From Coniferiporia sulphurascens (taxonomy: Eukaryota > Basidiomycota > Agaricomycetes > Hymenochaetales > Hymenochaetaceae): a DNA stretch of 64,000 bases. The stretch spans positions 620,001 to 684,000 of the forward strand of contig NBBA01000019.1 in the NCBI GenBank assembly GCA_002794785.1, given 5' to 3'. Both the position numbers and the translations under genes were made by a program. Position 1 is the stretch's first letter, and every line of letters starts with the position of its first letter. This document shows, in pieces, positions 34,647 to 45,199 of this stretch. Under the pieces are notes generated by a model. It did no database searches and was not told where the DNA came from. It saw only the letters and a program-made list of their open reading frames with translations.

Positions 34647-36559
34647 TGTTAGTAAATTGATGAAAATCATGATTGCCGGATCAACAGATTAACAAGATCG
34701 ACATGGCAAGACCCGTAACTCTAATCGATACAAGGAATCTATGCCAATGCTGTAAAGATGCAGATCAGGTAGCATGGAAAGCATTTAACATTGCATGTGC
34801 AACAGTAGGACAGAATGCAGGATACGACAACTGTCAAATTACATTCAATCATACTACAAGGGAACAACAAGTGGCAGAAAGGCTAGAAGTAATAATTGAA
34901 CATAGAATGACTATGTTTTCATACCAATTGAATAGATATGTAATCAGCGCTTACACAAGAACCAAGATTTATAATCAGCCACATAATGAATTATGTTATC
35001 AAAGGGCGGTTATTACATCACTGATTATGCAGAAGCGGCACACCAAATAGTTCATACTATCAATAAACAACTATGAGAACAACTATTCACATACAAGGCC
35101 AACTTCATAGCCAAAGGACACACAACAGTAGATCGAAAGGAACCAAACCAAAGACAGGAGCTAGTACCAATAGATAAGGAGATTATAATACTGTTAAGCT
35201 CAACGATTACGCGGTGATCGATGTCAGGGCTTCCTGATCATCAGGACTGATGGTTACGGCAACGGGCTTCCTAGATGGCGTAAGTCGAAGGTGATCGTCG
35301 ATGGGGGTTCCTGATTGACGATGTGGTCGTGAGATGCTTCTTAGTAGGGTCGGGTTACGATGAAGCAACTATTTGCCAAGAGGCGCACAGTAGACTGGTG
35401 GTAGCAGATAATGGGCTTGTATGAACAAAGAGCACAAGCTTAGGGCTTGTGCTATGGAAGTTACATGCTTATATGCTACTTTATGTGTTTACTACTGTAG
35501 CAGCCTGTGTAGGGTAGTTTACCAGACTATGGAAGGTCATGGAAACCCAAGGAATGCCTTGGTAATACAAGTAGGGCTATCAGTAAGCAAAGCACGTCAT
35601 GATGGTGCAATAAGGCGTCATCATGGCGTCTTATGGCATAAGGCGAATAAGGATGAGTAAGGCAGAGAAATGGGGGAGTTGCGCTGACTGATGATGACGA
35701 AGAGGAAGTGAGTCAGCGCAGTAGAGGAAAGTAAAGGAAAATTGTAACAAATACGATGGTTCAATGATGAACCATCATATAGAGTCACACCAGGGTATAG
35801 CAGGATAACAAATATAAATGCTATAGGGCCTGAGGTGCTCTTTATGCCAGTAGATGATAGGACACCAGAATGAACCCCTTTTAATGATATTATGGAAGGC
35901 ATGACTCAATCTTAGTCTACAGTAATAAGTAACAAGCCACAACAAGATAAGATTAAGAAGGCTAGCAGAAGCGCTGAGCCACATAAGTATATCTAAGCAT
36001 TCGGCTAAGAATAGCCAATGGGAGCATGGTGATCAATTAGAAGACACAATTGATGGGAGCCAAGTATAGCACATCGTACAGCAGAACCAATTAGGAAATA
36101 AGGAGAAGCATCATAGGTATAGGAATATCTGAGAATGGTTACCTTAGGTATTATACTGTATGACTCGATGGAAACTCAAGGAAGGCTCTGGCATAAGATA
36201 AAGATAGCACGGTAGGCTGTAGAATGTACTGGAATATGTAACTGACTCATAAGAAAGCTAAGAATAGTAAATAGCATGTACAGGATTGTACTGGAACATT
36301 CTTATGACTTATAAAGCAAGAGTAGTATGTTGTAGTATCTACTGGAACATAGTAAATAGACTACAACATGTAGGTATAAAAGCCCAATGTAAAATTACGG
36401 TAAAAAGCAGTTTAATTCATCTCTTGTCTCTTACCACCATCATCAGCTCTAACACTCTAGCGAGTGAAGGGAAACAAGCCCACCCTAAACTAACTAGTAT
36501 TATTTGTGTGAATCTGTTATCACTTGCTTCAATCCCTTATTCAGGGAGCGAATCTAACA
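34647..36559 (+). mobile_element. Solo-LTR-like insertion, family B, in protease region (contains nested LTR)
   Basis: 1913 bases starting TGTTAGTAAATTG and ending GGAGCGAATCTAACA, flanked by CATAT at 34642-34646 and 36560-36564. Removing it joins the protease start (HLTPY) to the downstream frame. Excluding the nested copy at 35192-35749 and its duplication, it is about 1.35 kb. The 3' part has a TATA box (GGTATAAAAGCCC near 36372). The two ends do not repeat each other, so it is a long solo LTR or a deleted element rather than a full one. The 125-codon frame at 34673-35050 has no domain I recognise. Confidence 0.75.
35192..35749 (+). mobile_element. Solo LTR, family A copy 2, nested inside the family B insertion
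   Basis: 558 bases from TGTTAAGCTCAACG to GGAAAATTGTAACA, flanked by AATAC at 35187-35191 and 35750-35754. Closely similar to 38293-38850 in the same orientation and to 32874-33433 inverted. Shared blocks include GGTGGTAGCAGATAATGGGC and GAGCACAAGCTTAGGGCTTG. It is the youngest layer of this nest, since it interrupts another insertion. Confidence 0.9.
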
Positions 36560-38292
36560 CATATCTAAATTGATTACAAAATACTTACAAAACTGACACA
36601 ATCACGATAACGGCTGCCAACAAAACAACATTTATGGCAAACATAGTAGGGGATCTTAAGCTTTACATCCCCAATGGACACTCGGTAAGTGTCATTATAC
36701 TATCAAACGTATATTACAATCCTAAAATGAATATGACATTAGTCTCTCAAGGACTTCTATGTCAAGATGGCTACAAATTTATTTATAAAGAAAATGAATG
36801 CACAATAAAGTATCCTAATGGATCTTTATGTGGAAAAATAACAAACACAAATGGATTGTATAGTATATTTAACAATGATGTAAAAGCGGCTACAAAAAAT
36901 ATAACATTATTCAAACTACACAAAAAACTTGGACATATAAGTTACACTTATATAAAGTGATTACTAAAAGAAGATCAAATTACAAATAATAAAATATCAA
37001 ATTATGATGAAACTCAATGCACAATTTGCATCGAAGCAAATATTAAAAGAATGCAAATCCCAAAGTTACATATTTCAAAGTTAGCAGAAAAATTTGGCGA
37101 TCATATACACATGGACATATGGGGTCCAGCATCCACACATGCTATAGGAGGATATAAATATCTTCTAACACTTGTAGACAATGCTACAAGATGGATAAAA
37201 ATGATTTTATTAAAAACAAAAGACGAGGGCTTCAATGCTTATACAACTTGGGCTACAATGCTCAATACACAATTTAATATAAAAATAAAAATATTACAAA
37301 GTGATAATGATACAGTATTTCCAAGTAAACAATTTACTGAATATCTAGAAAAAAATGGAACAATATGAAAGCTGACTGTTCACAATACACCACAGCAAAA
37401 CAGAGTAGCAGAATGATCACATCAAACGATTTTAAATAATACATGAGTAAATTTGCTACAAGCTAAATTACCACCCAGCTTATGGGGAGAAGCTGTAAAA
37501 TACAGCACTTACGTATACAATAGAACACCAAAAAGTGCTATTGATTTTAAAACACCATATTTTAAACGATATAATGAAAATTATAACATAGACGATTTAA
37601 AAGAATTTGACCAATATTGCATAATATGACAAGAAGATATTAACAAATTACAACCAAAAGGAATTTATGCACAATGGCTAGGATTTGATGAAGAAAGTAA
37701 AGGTCATAGAACTTATCATGACCGAAAAATCACAGTCGAATGAAATCTACAATTTTTAGACTCTCCACCATCTAAAATTGAAGGGGAGAATATAACAGAA
37801 AAACAAAACGAACAAATAAAAGAATTAACAAAAGAAAGACCAATAAGAACAATAAAACCAACAAAATGATCATTAGGTCTTAACTTTGATGAACAAAATA
37901 CAGTCGCTTATCTTACAGAATTTAATCAATTCAATATGGAATTAATAGGCGATCCAAATTCATATCAACAAGCAATCAATAGAATTGATGCAAATCAGTG
38001 GATCATGGCAATGAAAGAAGAAATAAAAACATTAATTGAAAGATCTACATGGACGATCATTGGTCCACCAAAAGATATAAATATAATTGGAACAAGATTT
38101 GTTTATAAAACAAAAAGATTAGCAAACAGAGAAATTGAACGTTACAAAGCAAGATTAGTAGTTCAAGGATTTGCCCAGAAAGAGGGTATAGACTACTATT
38201 CAAACGACACATTCGCTCCAGTAGCACGATTAGCTACAGTAAGAACTATATTAAGTTGGAGTGCAACAAATAATTACGAAATTCACCAAATT

Positions 38293-38850
38293 TGTTAAGC
38301 TCAACGGTTACATGGTGATCGACGTTGGGGCTTCTTGATCGTCGGAACTGATGGTATGGCAACAGGGCTTCCTAGATGTCGTAAGTCGAGGATGATCAGC
38401 AATGGGGCTTCCTGATCGGCGATGTGGACGTGGTAGGCTTCTATAGTGAGTCAGGTTACGACAAAGTGACTGATGGCTCAATGGCACACAGTAGACTGGT
38501 GGTAGCAGATAATGGGCTTGTATGAACAAAGAGCACAAGCTTAGGGCTTGTGCTACTGAAGTTACATGCTTATATGCTACTCTATGTATTTGCTACTGTA
38601 GCGACTTGGTTAGGTATGTTTACCAGACTATAGAAGGTCATGGAAACTCAAGGAAGGCCTTGGTAATACAAGTGCGGTGATCAGTAAGCAAAGCACATCA
38701 TGATGGTGCAAGAAGGTGTCATCATGGCGTTTTATGGTGCAAGGCGAATAAGGATGAGTAAGACAGAGAAATGGGGGAGTTGCGCTGACTGATGATGATG
38801 AAGAGGAAGTGAGTCAGCACAGTAAGGGGAGGTAAAGGAAAATTGTAACA
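38293..38850 (+). mobile_element. Family A LTR copy 3, at a deletion junction, no target duplication
   Basis: 558 bases, TGTTAAGCTCAACGG to AAATTGTAACA, same orientation as 35192-35749. The left flank (AAATT) is copia RT and the right flank (GCTAT) is the middle of the copia LTR, matching 31987. The flanks do not match each other, and about 1.5-2 kb of expected pol plus the left part of the 3' LTR is missing. Confidence 0.85.
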
Positions 38851-39017
38851 GCTATGATAGTTATAGTATAAGTAGCTCACGATAGATGTATATAAGGAGA
38901 GCTGGTCCCTACCATGAAATACATCGGTTTATGCTGATAACCCACCTTCATGCAACTTCACCACTGCACCTCATCGTCTACCACAATGTGCGTAGATTTT
39001 AAGAACAGACGACATCA
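38851..39017 (+). repeat. Truncated 3' LTR of the copia-type element
   Basis: Starts abruptly at GCTATGATAGTTATAG, equivalent to 31987 in the 5' LTR, and continues with the same TATA region (GTATATAAGGAGAGCTGGTC) to GATTTTAAGAACA. The part upstream of this point is absent, as expected if it was lost with the RT end. Confidence 0.8.
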
Positions 39018-39112
39018 CTATTGCTGATTATTACTTTCATGAAGCTATTGTCAATATATGACTGAATTGAACTTAAAGTAAGTCAATTTCACTCAAAAGT
39101 GAGGTTTACGGT

Positions 39113-39380
39113 TGACAAGTATTAAATAAATATAATGAACAATATAAATATAGTATGTGGTCATATGAACAACCACCTTACTAAGTGAATGATAACGCAA
39201 TGATAACGCCATACAATACAGGAGCTAGATAGTTATAGTAGTACTAGCCCACAGAACGTGTATATAAGGGGAGCTGGTCTCGCCCAAGAAATACATCGGT
39301 TTACACTGATAACCCACCTTCATCTGAACTACACCACTGCACCTCATTGTCTACCACAACATGCGCAGATTTTAAGAACA
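39113..39380 (+). repeat. Additional copia-type LTR just upstream of an F-box gene
   Basis: Related to the 5' LTR over its length: TATTAAATAAATATAATG, GGTCATATGAACAACCACC, TGTATATAAGGGGAGCTGG (near 39259) and ACATCGGTTTACACTGATAA. It ends GATTTTAAGAACA at 39380. It differs from the other LTRs at many sites, so it comes from a separate, older insertion. Left edge is approximate. The TATA box lies about 135 bases before the ATG of the following gene. Confidence 0.75.
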
Positions 39381-39396
39381 AGCTTGCTTGCCTTAC

Positions 39397-41052
39397 ATGC
39401 AGGTATTCATCTTGATGGTACGAATGCTCAAGACTCATGTCCCATGCAATACATGGCCTGCGGAGCAAAAATTTCACCAAGTCCAGGATGGAGCAGTTGA
39501 CCTCCCCCCAGAGATTCTTAGGATGATTTTCTCAGAGCTCAATTGGGAAGGGTCCAATCCCTTGGCACCTACAATCATTGGTCGCAAATGGAAAAGATTT
39601 ATACGCACGTTTAAAAACATTTCTCTCGTTTCTCGCATGTGGTGGGCTGTTGGCGCGCCCATGTTGTACTGCACTGTCAATCTACGTTGTGTGGGCCAAC
39701 TATCCACATTTGTCCGAACCCTCCAAGATAGAAAGGGGTACGCATGCTGGGTTAAACATATCTACATCAATCCTGTGGTTCCGTTGATTTGGGAAAAGGT
39801 TCACTGCGGAGACCTCACACGCGTGTTTACCATTTGCTCTTCAGTTCAAACTTTTGCGTACGAGCCCATGTTGGATTGTTTCGGCATTCTTGCGGAGAAA
39901 GCAATGTGCCTATTACATATGATAGGTCGACCACTTCCTGCGGACACACTCATGCGAAACTTGCAAATCGATGCTTGTTATTCGGACAAGTTGTGTCCTG
40001 TTAGTTGTCCCCATTCCTTTACCACAGGCCTCACGAAGTTATATCTCGAACTCTCGTTTCCACCCCAGTCTTTGCCAACTTTTCAAGAGCGTACCTTACC
40101 AAACCTGGAAACATTGCTCTGTACCGTATCCGGGGAATGGGGGCACGAAAACGTCCAAGTGATCGCCAGTAACTGGTCGCTTCCAAAAATCACATCCCTC
40201 AGCCTGTGCTTCGAGCGCATTCCAGACTTCAGCACCTTCTATGCCTCAAATACTTCTGCACTTGACTGCCTAGGGAACCTCTGCGAATCGTATGGAGCCA
40301 CTCTGACATCATTGTCGTTGACTGGCGGGATGTTCCTTCCAGATATTGGGCAAAGCATTATGTACGTTCTCGGTTTGCGCCCCAAGTTGGAGCAACTGGC
40401 ATTCATACCTCAAGTCTTGCCAGCCACGGCCTCGTCGCTAGAACTTTGTAATCTCCACAGAAGCTCTGTACACAGCACCCTCCGGCGCATCGAGCTCTTG
40501 CCGTCAGACCGCCGATATGAAGATTTATTACCCGGGATGTCACTGATGATTTCCAAAAAAGTATCGTTCCCTGCTCTTGAAACGGTTGTGTTACACGACT
40601 CGCGGCTCCTTGATAGTCCCGTACAACATTCCGTGCTTGAAGGAATGGTGTCATTCGAGAACCTCCTGCGTGAGTGGATCGCGAAGGCCGAAAGTGAGGG
40701 CGTACAGCTATTAAACTGTAGAGATCAGGTCGTATCTCTCACCCCTTCCGGTCCTGGTTACACTTTTTGCGAAGGTGGCTTAATCGGTGTTGAAATCGAC
40801 AGCGATGAAGGCAGCGGCGATGAAGACAGGAGCGATGAAGATGGCAGCTATGAGGACAGCGGTGATGAAGACAGCGGCAATGAAGACAGCAGTGATTCGG
40901 ATGATTACTTGGGAAGTCCCGCGCTGGGACCCAAGGGAGGAAGGGATATTAATCAGTTGCAGTTGCCGGAAATCCCTCCAGATGCCCCCGTTTCATACAT
41001 TGACCACGAGGAGGCACTGATATTATTTGCGCAGTCTCGCAATGATAATTGA
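39397..41052 (+). CDS. F-box/LRR-like protein with acidic tail
   Basis: Single-exon gene, about 551 residues from the first ATG at 39397 (the open frame begins slightly upstream without an ATG). The F-box-like motif DLPPEILRMIFSELNWEG lies near residue 40, followed by IRTFKNISLVSRMWWAVGAP (F-box second half). Leucine-rich segments follow, as in the large Agaricomycete F-box/LRR family that supplies substrate receptors for SCF ubiquitin ligases. The C-terminus has an acidic Asp/Glu/Ser/Gly repeat (GDEDRSDEDGSYEDSGDEDS) encoded at about 40800-40905. The LTR at 39113-39380 ends 16 bases before the ATG, so the original N-terminus or promoter may have been replaced. No introns needed. Confidence 0.7.
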   Translation: MQVFILMVRMLKTHVPCNTWPAEQKFHQVQDGAVDLPPEILRMIFSELNWEGSNPLAPTIIGRKWKRFIRTFKNISLVSRMWWAVGAPMLYCTVNLRCVGQLSTFVRTLQDRKGYACWVKHIYINPVVPLIWEKVHCGDLTRVFTICSSVQTFAYEPMLDCFGILAEKAMCLLHMIGRPLPADTLMRNLQIDACYSDKLCPVSCPHSFTTGLTKLYLELSFPPQSLPTFQERTLPNLETLLCTVSGEWGHENVQVIASNWSLPKITSLSLCFERIPDFSTFYASNTSALDCLGNLCESYGATLTSLSLTGGMFLPDIGQSIMYVLGLRPKLEQLAFIPQVLPATASSLELCNLHRSSVHSTLRRIELLPSDRRYEDLLPGMSLMISKKVSFPALETVVLHDSRLLDSPVQHSVLEGMVSFENLLREWIAKAESEGVQLLNCRDQVVSLTPSGPGYTFCEGGLIGVEIDSDEGSGDEDRSDEDGSYEDSGDEDSGNEDSSDSDDYLGSPALGPKGGRDINQLQLPEIPPDAPVSYIDHEEALILFAQSRNDN

Positions 41053-41353
41053 TGTGAGTGCTTGCAGCTGTTCTTTACATTGTAGTGCTCATTAGCCTTG
41101 CCAGTGAGAATCAGCTTCGGATCTACGTATATACATACATACGACATCCGAAATATTGACATAAGAATGATACTTTTTTAAATTTCATGGATATTATGAC
41201 TACAGTATTTTCATCCGTCGTCGCTATTCGGTCGTTTCGAATGTGCCGTCAGGTTTTGAGTTTCCTCTCTAATCAATCGTGGTTGATTACATAATAGACC
41301 TTTTGAAAGTGCATACATTCCGACTGATAGCTGATCCTTTCTCCTCATCTACA
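41053..41353. other. Intergenic, F-box gene to glutamyl-tRNA synthetase
   Basis: 301 bases holding the F-box 3' end and the promoter of the glutamyl-tRNA synthetase gene. Nothing else seen. Confidence 0.5.
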
Positions 41354-44028
41354 ATGTTCAAATTATCGGTCTCGCCATCGAGCGAGCCGTTTCCATTTGC
41401 TGCCATTATCCTTTCTTCCTACCTGAAAAACACTGTCGAGGTCACTGTCACTTACGACCATGGCGATGCAAAATATGCTTTGACGCGGACGGCTGACGGG
41501 ACGCAAGTTGAAGAAGGAGAGTCTATTGTGCGAACTCTGGCGAAGGCAGCAAGTTTGGAGAGCAGTAGTACTCAGGTATGCTAAGCAGTATGCCCTTTAA
41601 GTCTCATGTGTCTGAAAACACGAAGGGAGAGGCGCTGATTGCGCTGGCGAAAGCACTCCCAACCACGAAAGATTTCGCAGCTGTTACATCATCTCTCGGC
41701 GCATTAGACGATCGCTTGACGCTACGCACTTTTTTGGATGGACGAGAGCTTACCGTCGTTGACTGGCTGGTATGGGGATCAATCAAAGGTATAGTATGTT
41801 ACAAGTACCAGGGTCAAGGCATGTCTAAACGAGATACAGGATCATTGAAGCCACTAGGAATCATGAAAGGCGGAAAGCATCCCCACTTGCTGAGATGGTT
41901 TACATTCATCGAATCTTTACCATCGACGCAAGCTGCGCTCTTGGAACTCGCGGAGAAATCTCGTGGCGTGTGTACAGCCCTCCTTCTGAAGTTATCCTCT
42001 GGAAGTTGATTTTTGTTTAACTGTTTCACAGGCTAAAGCGGACAAAGGCAAGACTGCTTCGTCATTTGCACTTGGGCTCGAGCACGCCGAGATGGGTAAG
42101 GTAGTGACCCGTTTTCCTCCGGAGCCGAGTGGGTATCTGCACATCGGACACCTTAAGGCGGCGATTCTCAACCAATACTTCGCCGAGATGTACAAGGGAA
42201 AACTTATCATTAGATTTGATGACACAAATCCGAGCAAGGAAAAGAGCGAGTTTGAGGATTCAATAATGGAGGACCTTGCCGTGCTGGGAATTCGCGGGGA
42301 CAAGCTTTCGCATACGTCTGACTACTTCGATGAGCTGTACGAATACGCTATCCGGTTGATCAAAGAAGGGAATGCCTATGTCGACGACACTGATCGTGAT
42401 ACCGTAAGTTCTTTCGGATAATATTTTGTACTTGACTAAATCCTCTTTAAGATGAGGGACGAACGCATGAATGGGGTTAAGTCGCGCTGCCGTGACCTTT
42501 CTGTAGACGAGAACCTGGCGCGGTTCGAATGGATGAAGGAAGGCACCGATGATGGAATTAAGTGCTGCGTGCGTGCGAAAATGAGTTTCACGGATCCAAA
42601 CAAGGCGATGCGCGACCCGGTAATCTATCGTTGCAATCCCCTACCTCACCATCGCACAGGGTAATCCAATGTTTCTCTCGATCCTGGGGCTTACGTGTTC
42701 TGACATCTATACGTTAGAGACAAATGGAAAATGTATCCGACATACGATTTTGCTTGCCCTGTGGTCGACTCGTATGAAGGTGTGACACATGCGTTAAGGA
42801 CGAACGAGTACCGAGACCGTAACCCACAATATCAATGGTTCCTCGACGCTCTCAAGCTGCGTAAGGTGCATATTTGGGATTTCAGCCGGGTGAATTTCGT
42901 ATACACGTTCCTCTCGAAGCGCAAGCTGCGTGATTGCCTTGAGCTTGGCCTTGCGCGTGGCTGGGACGACCCTCGTTTCCCCACGTTCCGAGGGATGAGA
43001 CGTCGTGGCATGACGACAGAGGCCCTTCGTCAGTTCATGCTCTCACAGGGTCCTTCACAAAACCAGGTTCTTCTCGAATGGGACTCAATCTGGACTATTA
43101 ACAAAAAGATCATTGATCCGATCGCGCCAAGGTTCTGTGCGGTCGCAACGAGTGGACTGTACGTTTTCTTTCCCTTGCTTCCAGGAATTGGTCTGAATTA
43201 TGTCATTCGTAGTGTGGAAGTGACACTGAAAGGTGTTCCTGCGGAGCCTGAAGTGAAAACTCTCCCCAAGCACAAAAAGAATGCAGACATTGGCACGAAG
43301 AAGACTGTCTTCTCAAATATCATAGTTGTCGAACAGGAGGATGCGAAATCGTTTGCTGAGAATGAAGAGGTATGCTTTTCGTGTCATTACGACTACGGAT
43401 CGTATTCTGACAATAAGGCAAGATAACCCTTATGGACTGGGGTAACGCTATTATCCGCACGATTACGCGGTCTGCCTCGGGAGACGTCACGCATATCGAC
43501 GCAGAGTTGAACCTCGCTGGTGACTTTAAAGCGACAGAGAAAAAGGTCACTTGGCTCGCCAAGCCTACTTCTACGCTTCCACTCGTGCATACCACGCTGC
43601 TGGACTATGATTACCTCGTGACGAAGCGTAAACTCGAGAAAGACGATACTGTCCAGGCAGTTGCAACAGCACAGACAGAGTTCATCGTTGATGCTCTTGC
43701 GGATGCTAACGTGCTAGAACTCGCAGAGCGCGATATTATCCAGTTCGAACGGAAGGGTTATTTCATCCTCGATAAGATCACTGACGTGAACGGCTTGAAG
43801 CGGCTCGAGTTTATCCGTATCCCCGATGGCCGTGCGGCGGGTCTGGCGCTCAAGTCTTCCGGAGGGGCGAATGTCCCTACACCTGTTGGGGAACAACCCT
43901 CATTACTGCAGGCGTCATCGACATCGGATCCGAATATCAATATGTATAAAGTTGACCCCGTCAACAAGATAGGCAATATTGAGGCGTCGACGACAATGTA
44001 TAAAGTGAAGAACTTGTATGAGGATTGA
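41354..44028 (+). CDS. Glutamyl-tRNA synthetase, cytosolic
   Basis: Charges tRNA-Glu with glutamate in the cytosol. The N-terminal GST-like domain is in exons 1-3 (41354-41575, 41626-41788, 41840-about 41969). A linker ([20 protein letters not shown]) leads to the class I catalytic core. Motifs: [20 protein letters not shown] (HIGH), [51 protein letters not shown], and [14 protein letters not shown] (KMSKS equivalent). The C-terminal anticodon-binding beta-barrels have VTLKGVP and [20 protein letters not shown], ending KNLYED. The third intron donor (GTGTGT near 41970) keeps the frame into AKADK; the nearer GTGGCG would give a stop. About eight exons. Homologue of yeast GUS1. Confidence 0.93.
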
Positions 44029-45199
44029 AAGGGAGCGTTCGCGAAGATACTTCATATGTTGTAAAATCGATGTGATGTACCCTCTAGCCTTGTGCTCCTG
44101 CTATCGGGAGAGTCCGAAGATACATTAATGTGATAGGAGAAGCTGGGCTCCTTGGCTTCCGTTCATCGTATGACCGTTGCCGTATAGCGAGTAATCCATA
44201 CGAATAACTAGGTTTTGTTTTGCTAGACTGTACTGAAGCTCGCGTCACATTCATGCCAGGATATTAGATTATCTCGGCTCTTTCCGGTTGACACAGGGCG
44301 TCTAAGCGTTTTGCAGACTGTTTTCATATATGTATAATTCATGATGACGTATAACAGTCGAACTTGTCTGCGAAACACGCAATAGTGACAACTTATAAGT
44401 CATGTTTGGAAAGAAGCCGCTTCGTACATGTTCTTGATATTCAAATTGTGCTTCTTTGTGGCTTGCCCAACGTGGCGCGAACTCTTAAGCCACATTCACG
44501 ATGGCGGGCGTTCACTGGCAGGCGTGGCTATACTCCTTTAAGTAGCCAGGGAGGATGCTATGTACCTTCTCCGTACGCTCCTCACGGCGGGTCATGGTCT
44601 TATTCAAAGTGTACGGACCTTGAAAGTCCTCTCCGAGTCAATGGTTGGTCGGCGTAGTCATTTCCACCGCAAAGACAAGTTGCGTATTCCCTTTACTCCC
44701 ACCTTTACGATATATGTTATACTTGATTAATGGGATATGGACGGCTGGTCCCAGCTTGAACAGACACTCCACGAATCGGTTTAAAGTTTAATGAGACTTG
44801 GTAATTTGTGTCCTGGTCGAATGGTGGACCCCTTTAAGCGTACAATAGACGAAATAAGCAAACGTTATAATTTCTCAAACTTATTGGAGATCCATATTAG
44901 AAGCGATTAACTGAACCCTATACAAGCACTTTTTTTGTGTTCGTCTAGCGCACCGGAGTCTAGAACCACGCGCGAAACAGGGCAGAGAAGCGGAGACCAT
45001 GGTGGGCTGCGGGATCAGACTTATGGTTCCCAATATTATTATTTGAGAACGTTCAATGATTCGCCGCAGCTTTCGCGTCGAAAATTGTGGGCATATGTGC
45101 TGTCATCCTATATTTGAATAGTCATGGTATATAAAAAATACTCGAATGCAGCGAAATAGCAAAAACACTAGTCCAAGACTACAACAAGGAGGCAAAAAA
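44029..45199. other. Intergenic, contains left unit of a segmental duplication
   Basis: From about 44515 to 44900 this stretch matches about 46425-46880 downstream (for example GGTCTTATTCAAAGTGTACG in both), so it belongs to the duplicated block that carries the phosphotransferase gene. No coding frame supported. Confidence 0.55.

Larger units (their letters stand above)
32204..38292 (+). pseudogene. Ty1/copia-type gag-pol, interrupted by nested insertions and stops
   Basis: One reading frame runs through 32204-32873, 33439-34646 and 36565-38292 once the insertions are removed. It shows Gag with a Lys/Glu-rich patch, an LxG-x-NY-x-LW-type segment, a zinc knuckle (CYNCNKLGHFSQDC, near 34159-34200), an aspartic protease start (DTGAMIHLTPY), the GAG-pre-integrase region (LHKKLGHISY) and integrase (DIWGPAST, QSDND, TPQQN). 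The reverse transcriptase start is RYKARLVVQGFAQKEG with FAPVARLATVRTI. The frame then ends at an LTR at 38293, so the RT catalytic core and RNase H are missing. Ten in-frame stops occur (32264, 32564, 36571, 36958, 37366, 37414, 37444, 37627, 37741, 37867); all are TGA. Not functional. Confidence 0.9.

Noticed and set aside
32204..38292. TGA read as tryptophan (recoded element) instead of decay
   Set aside because: TGG is used for conserved Trp positions in the same frame, and TGA falls at sites where related integrases have Arg. Decay by C-to-T change explains it better.
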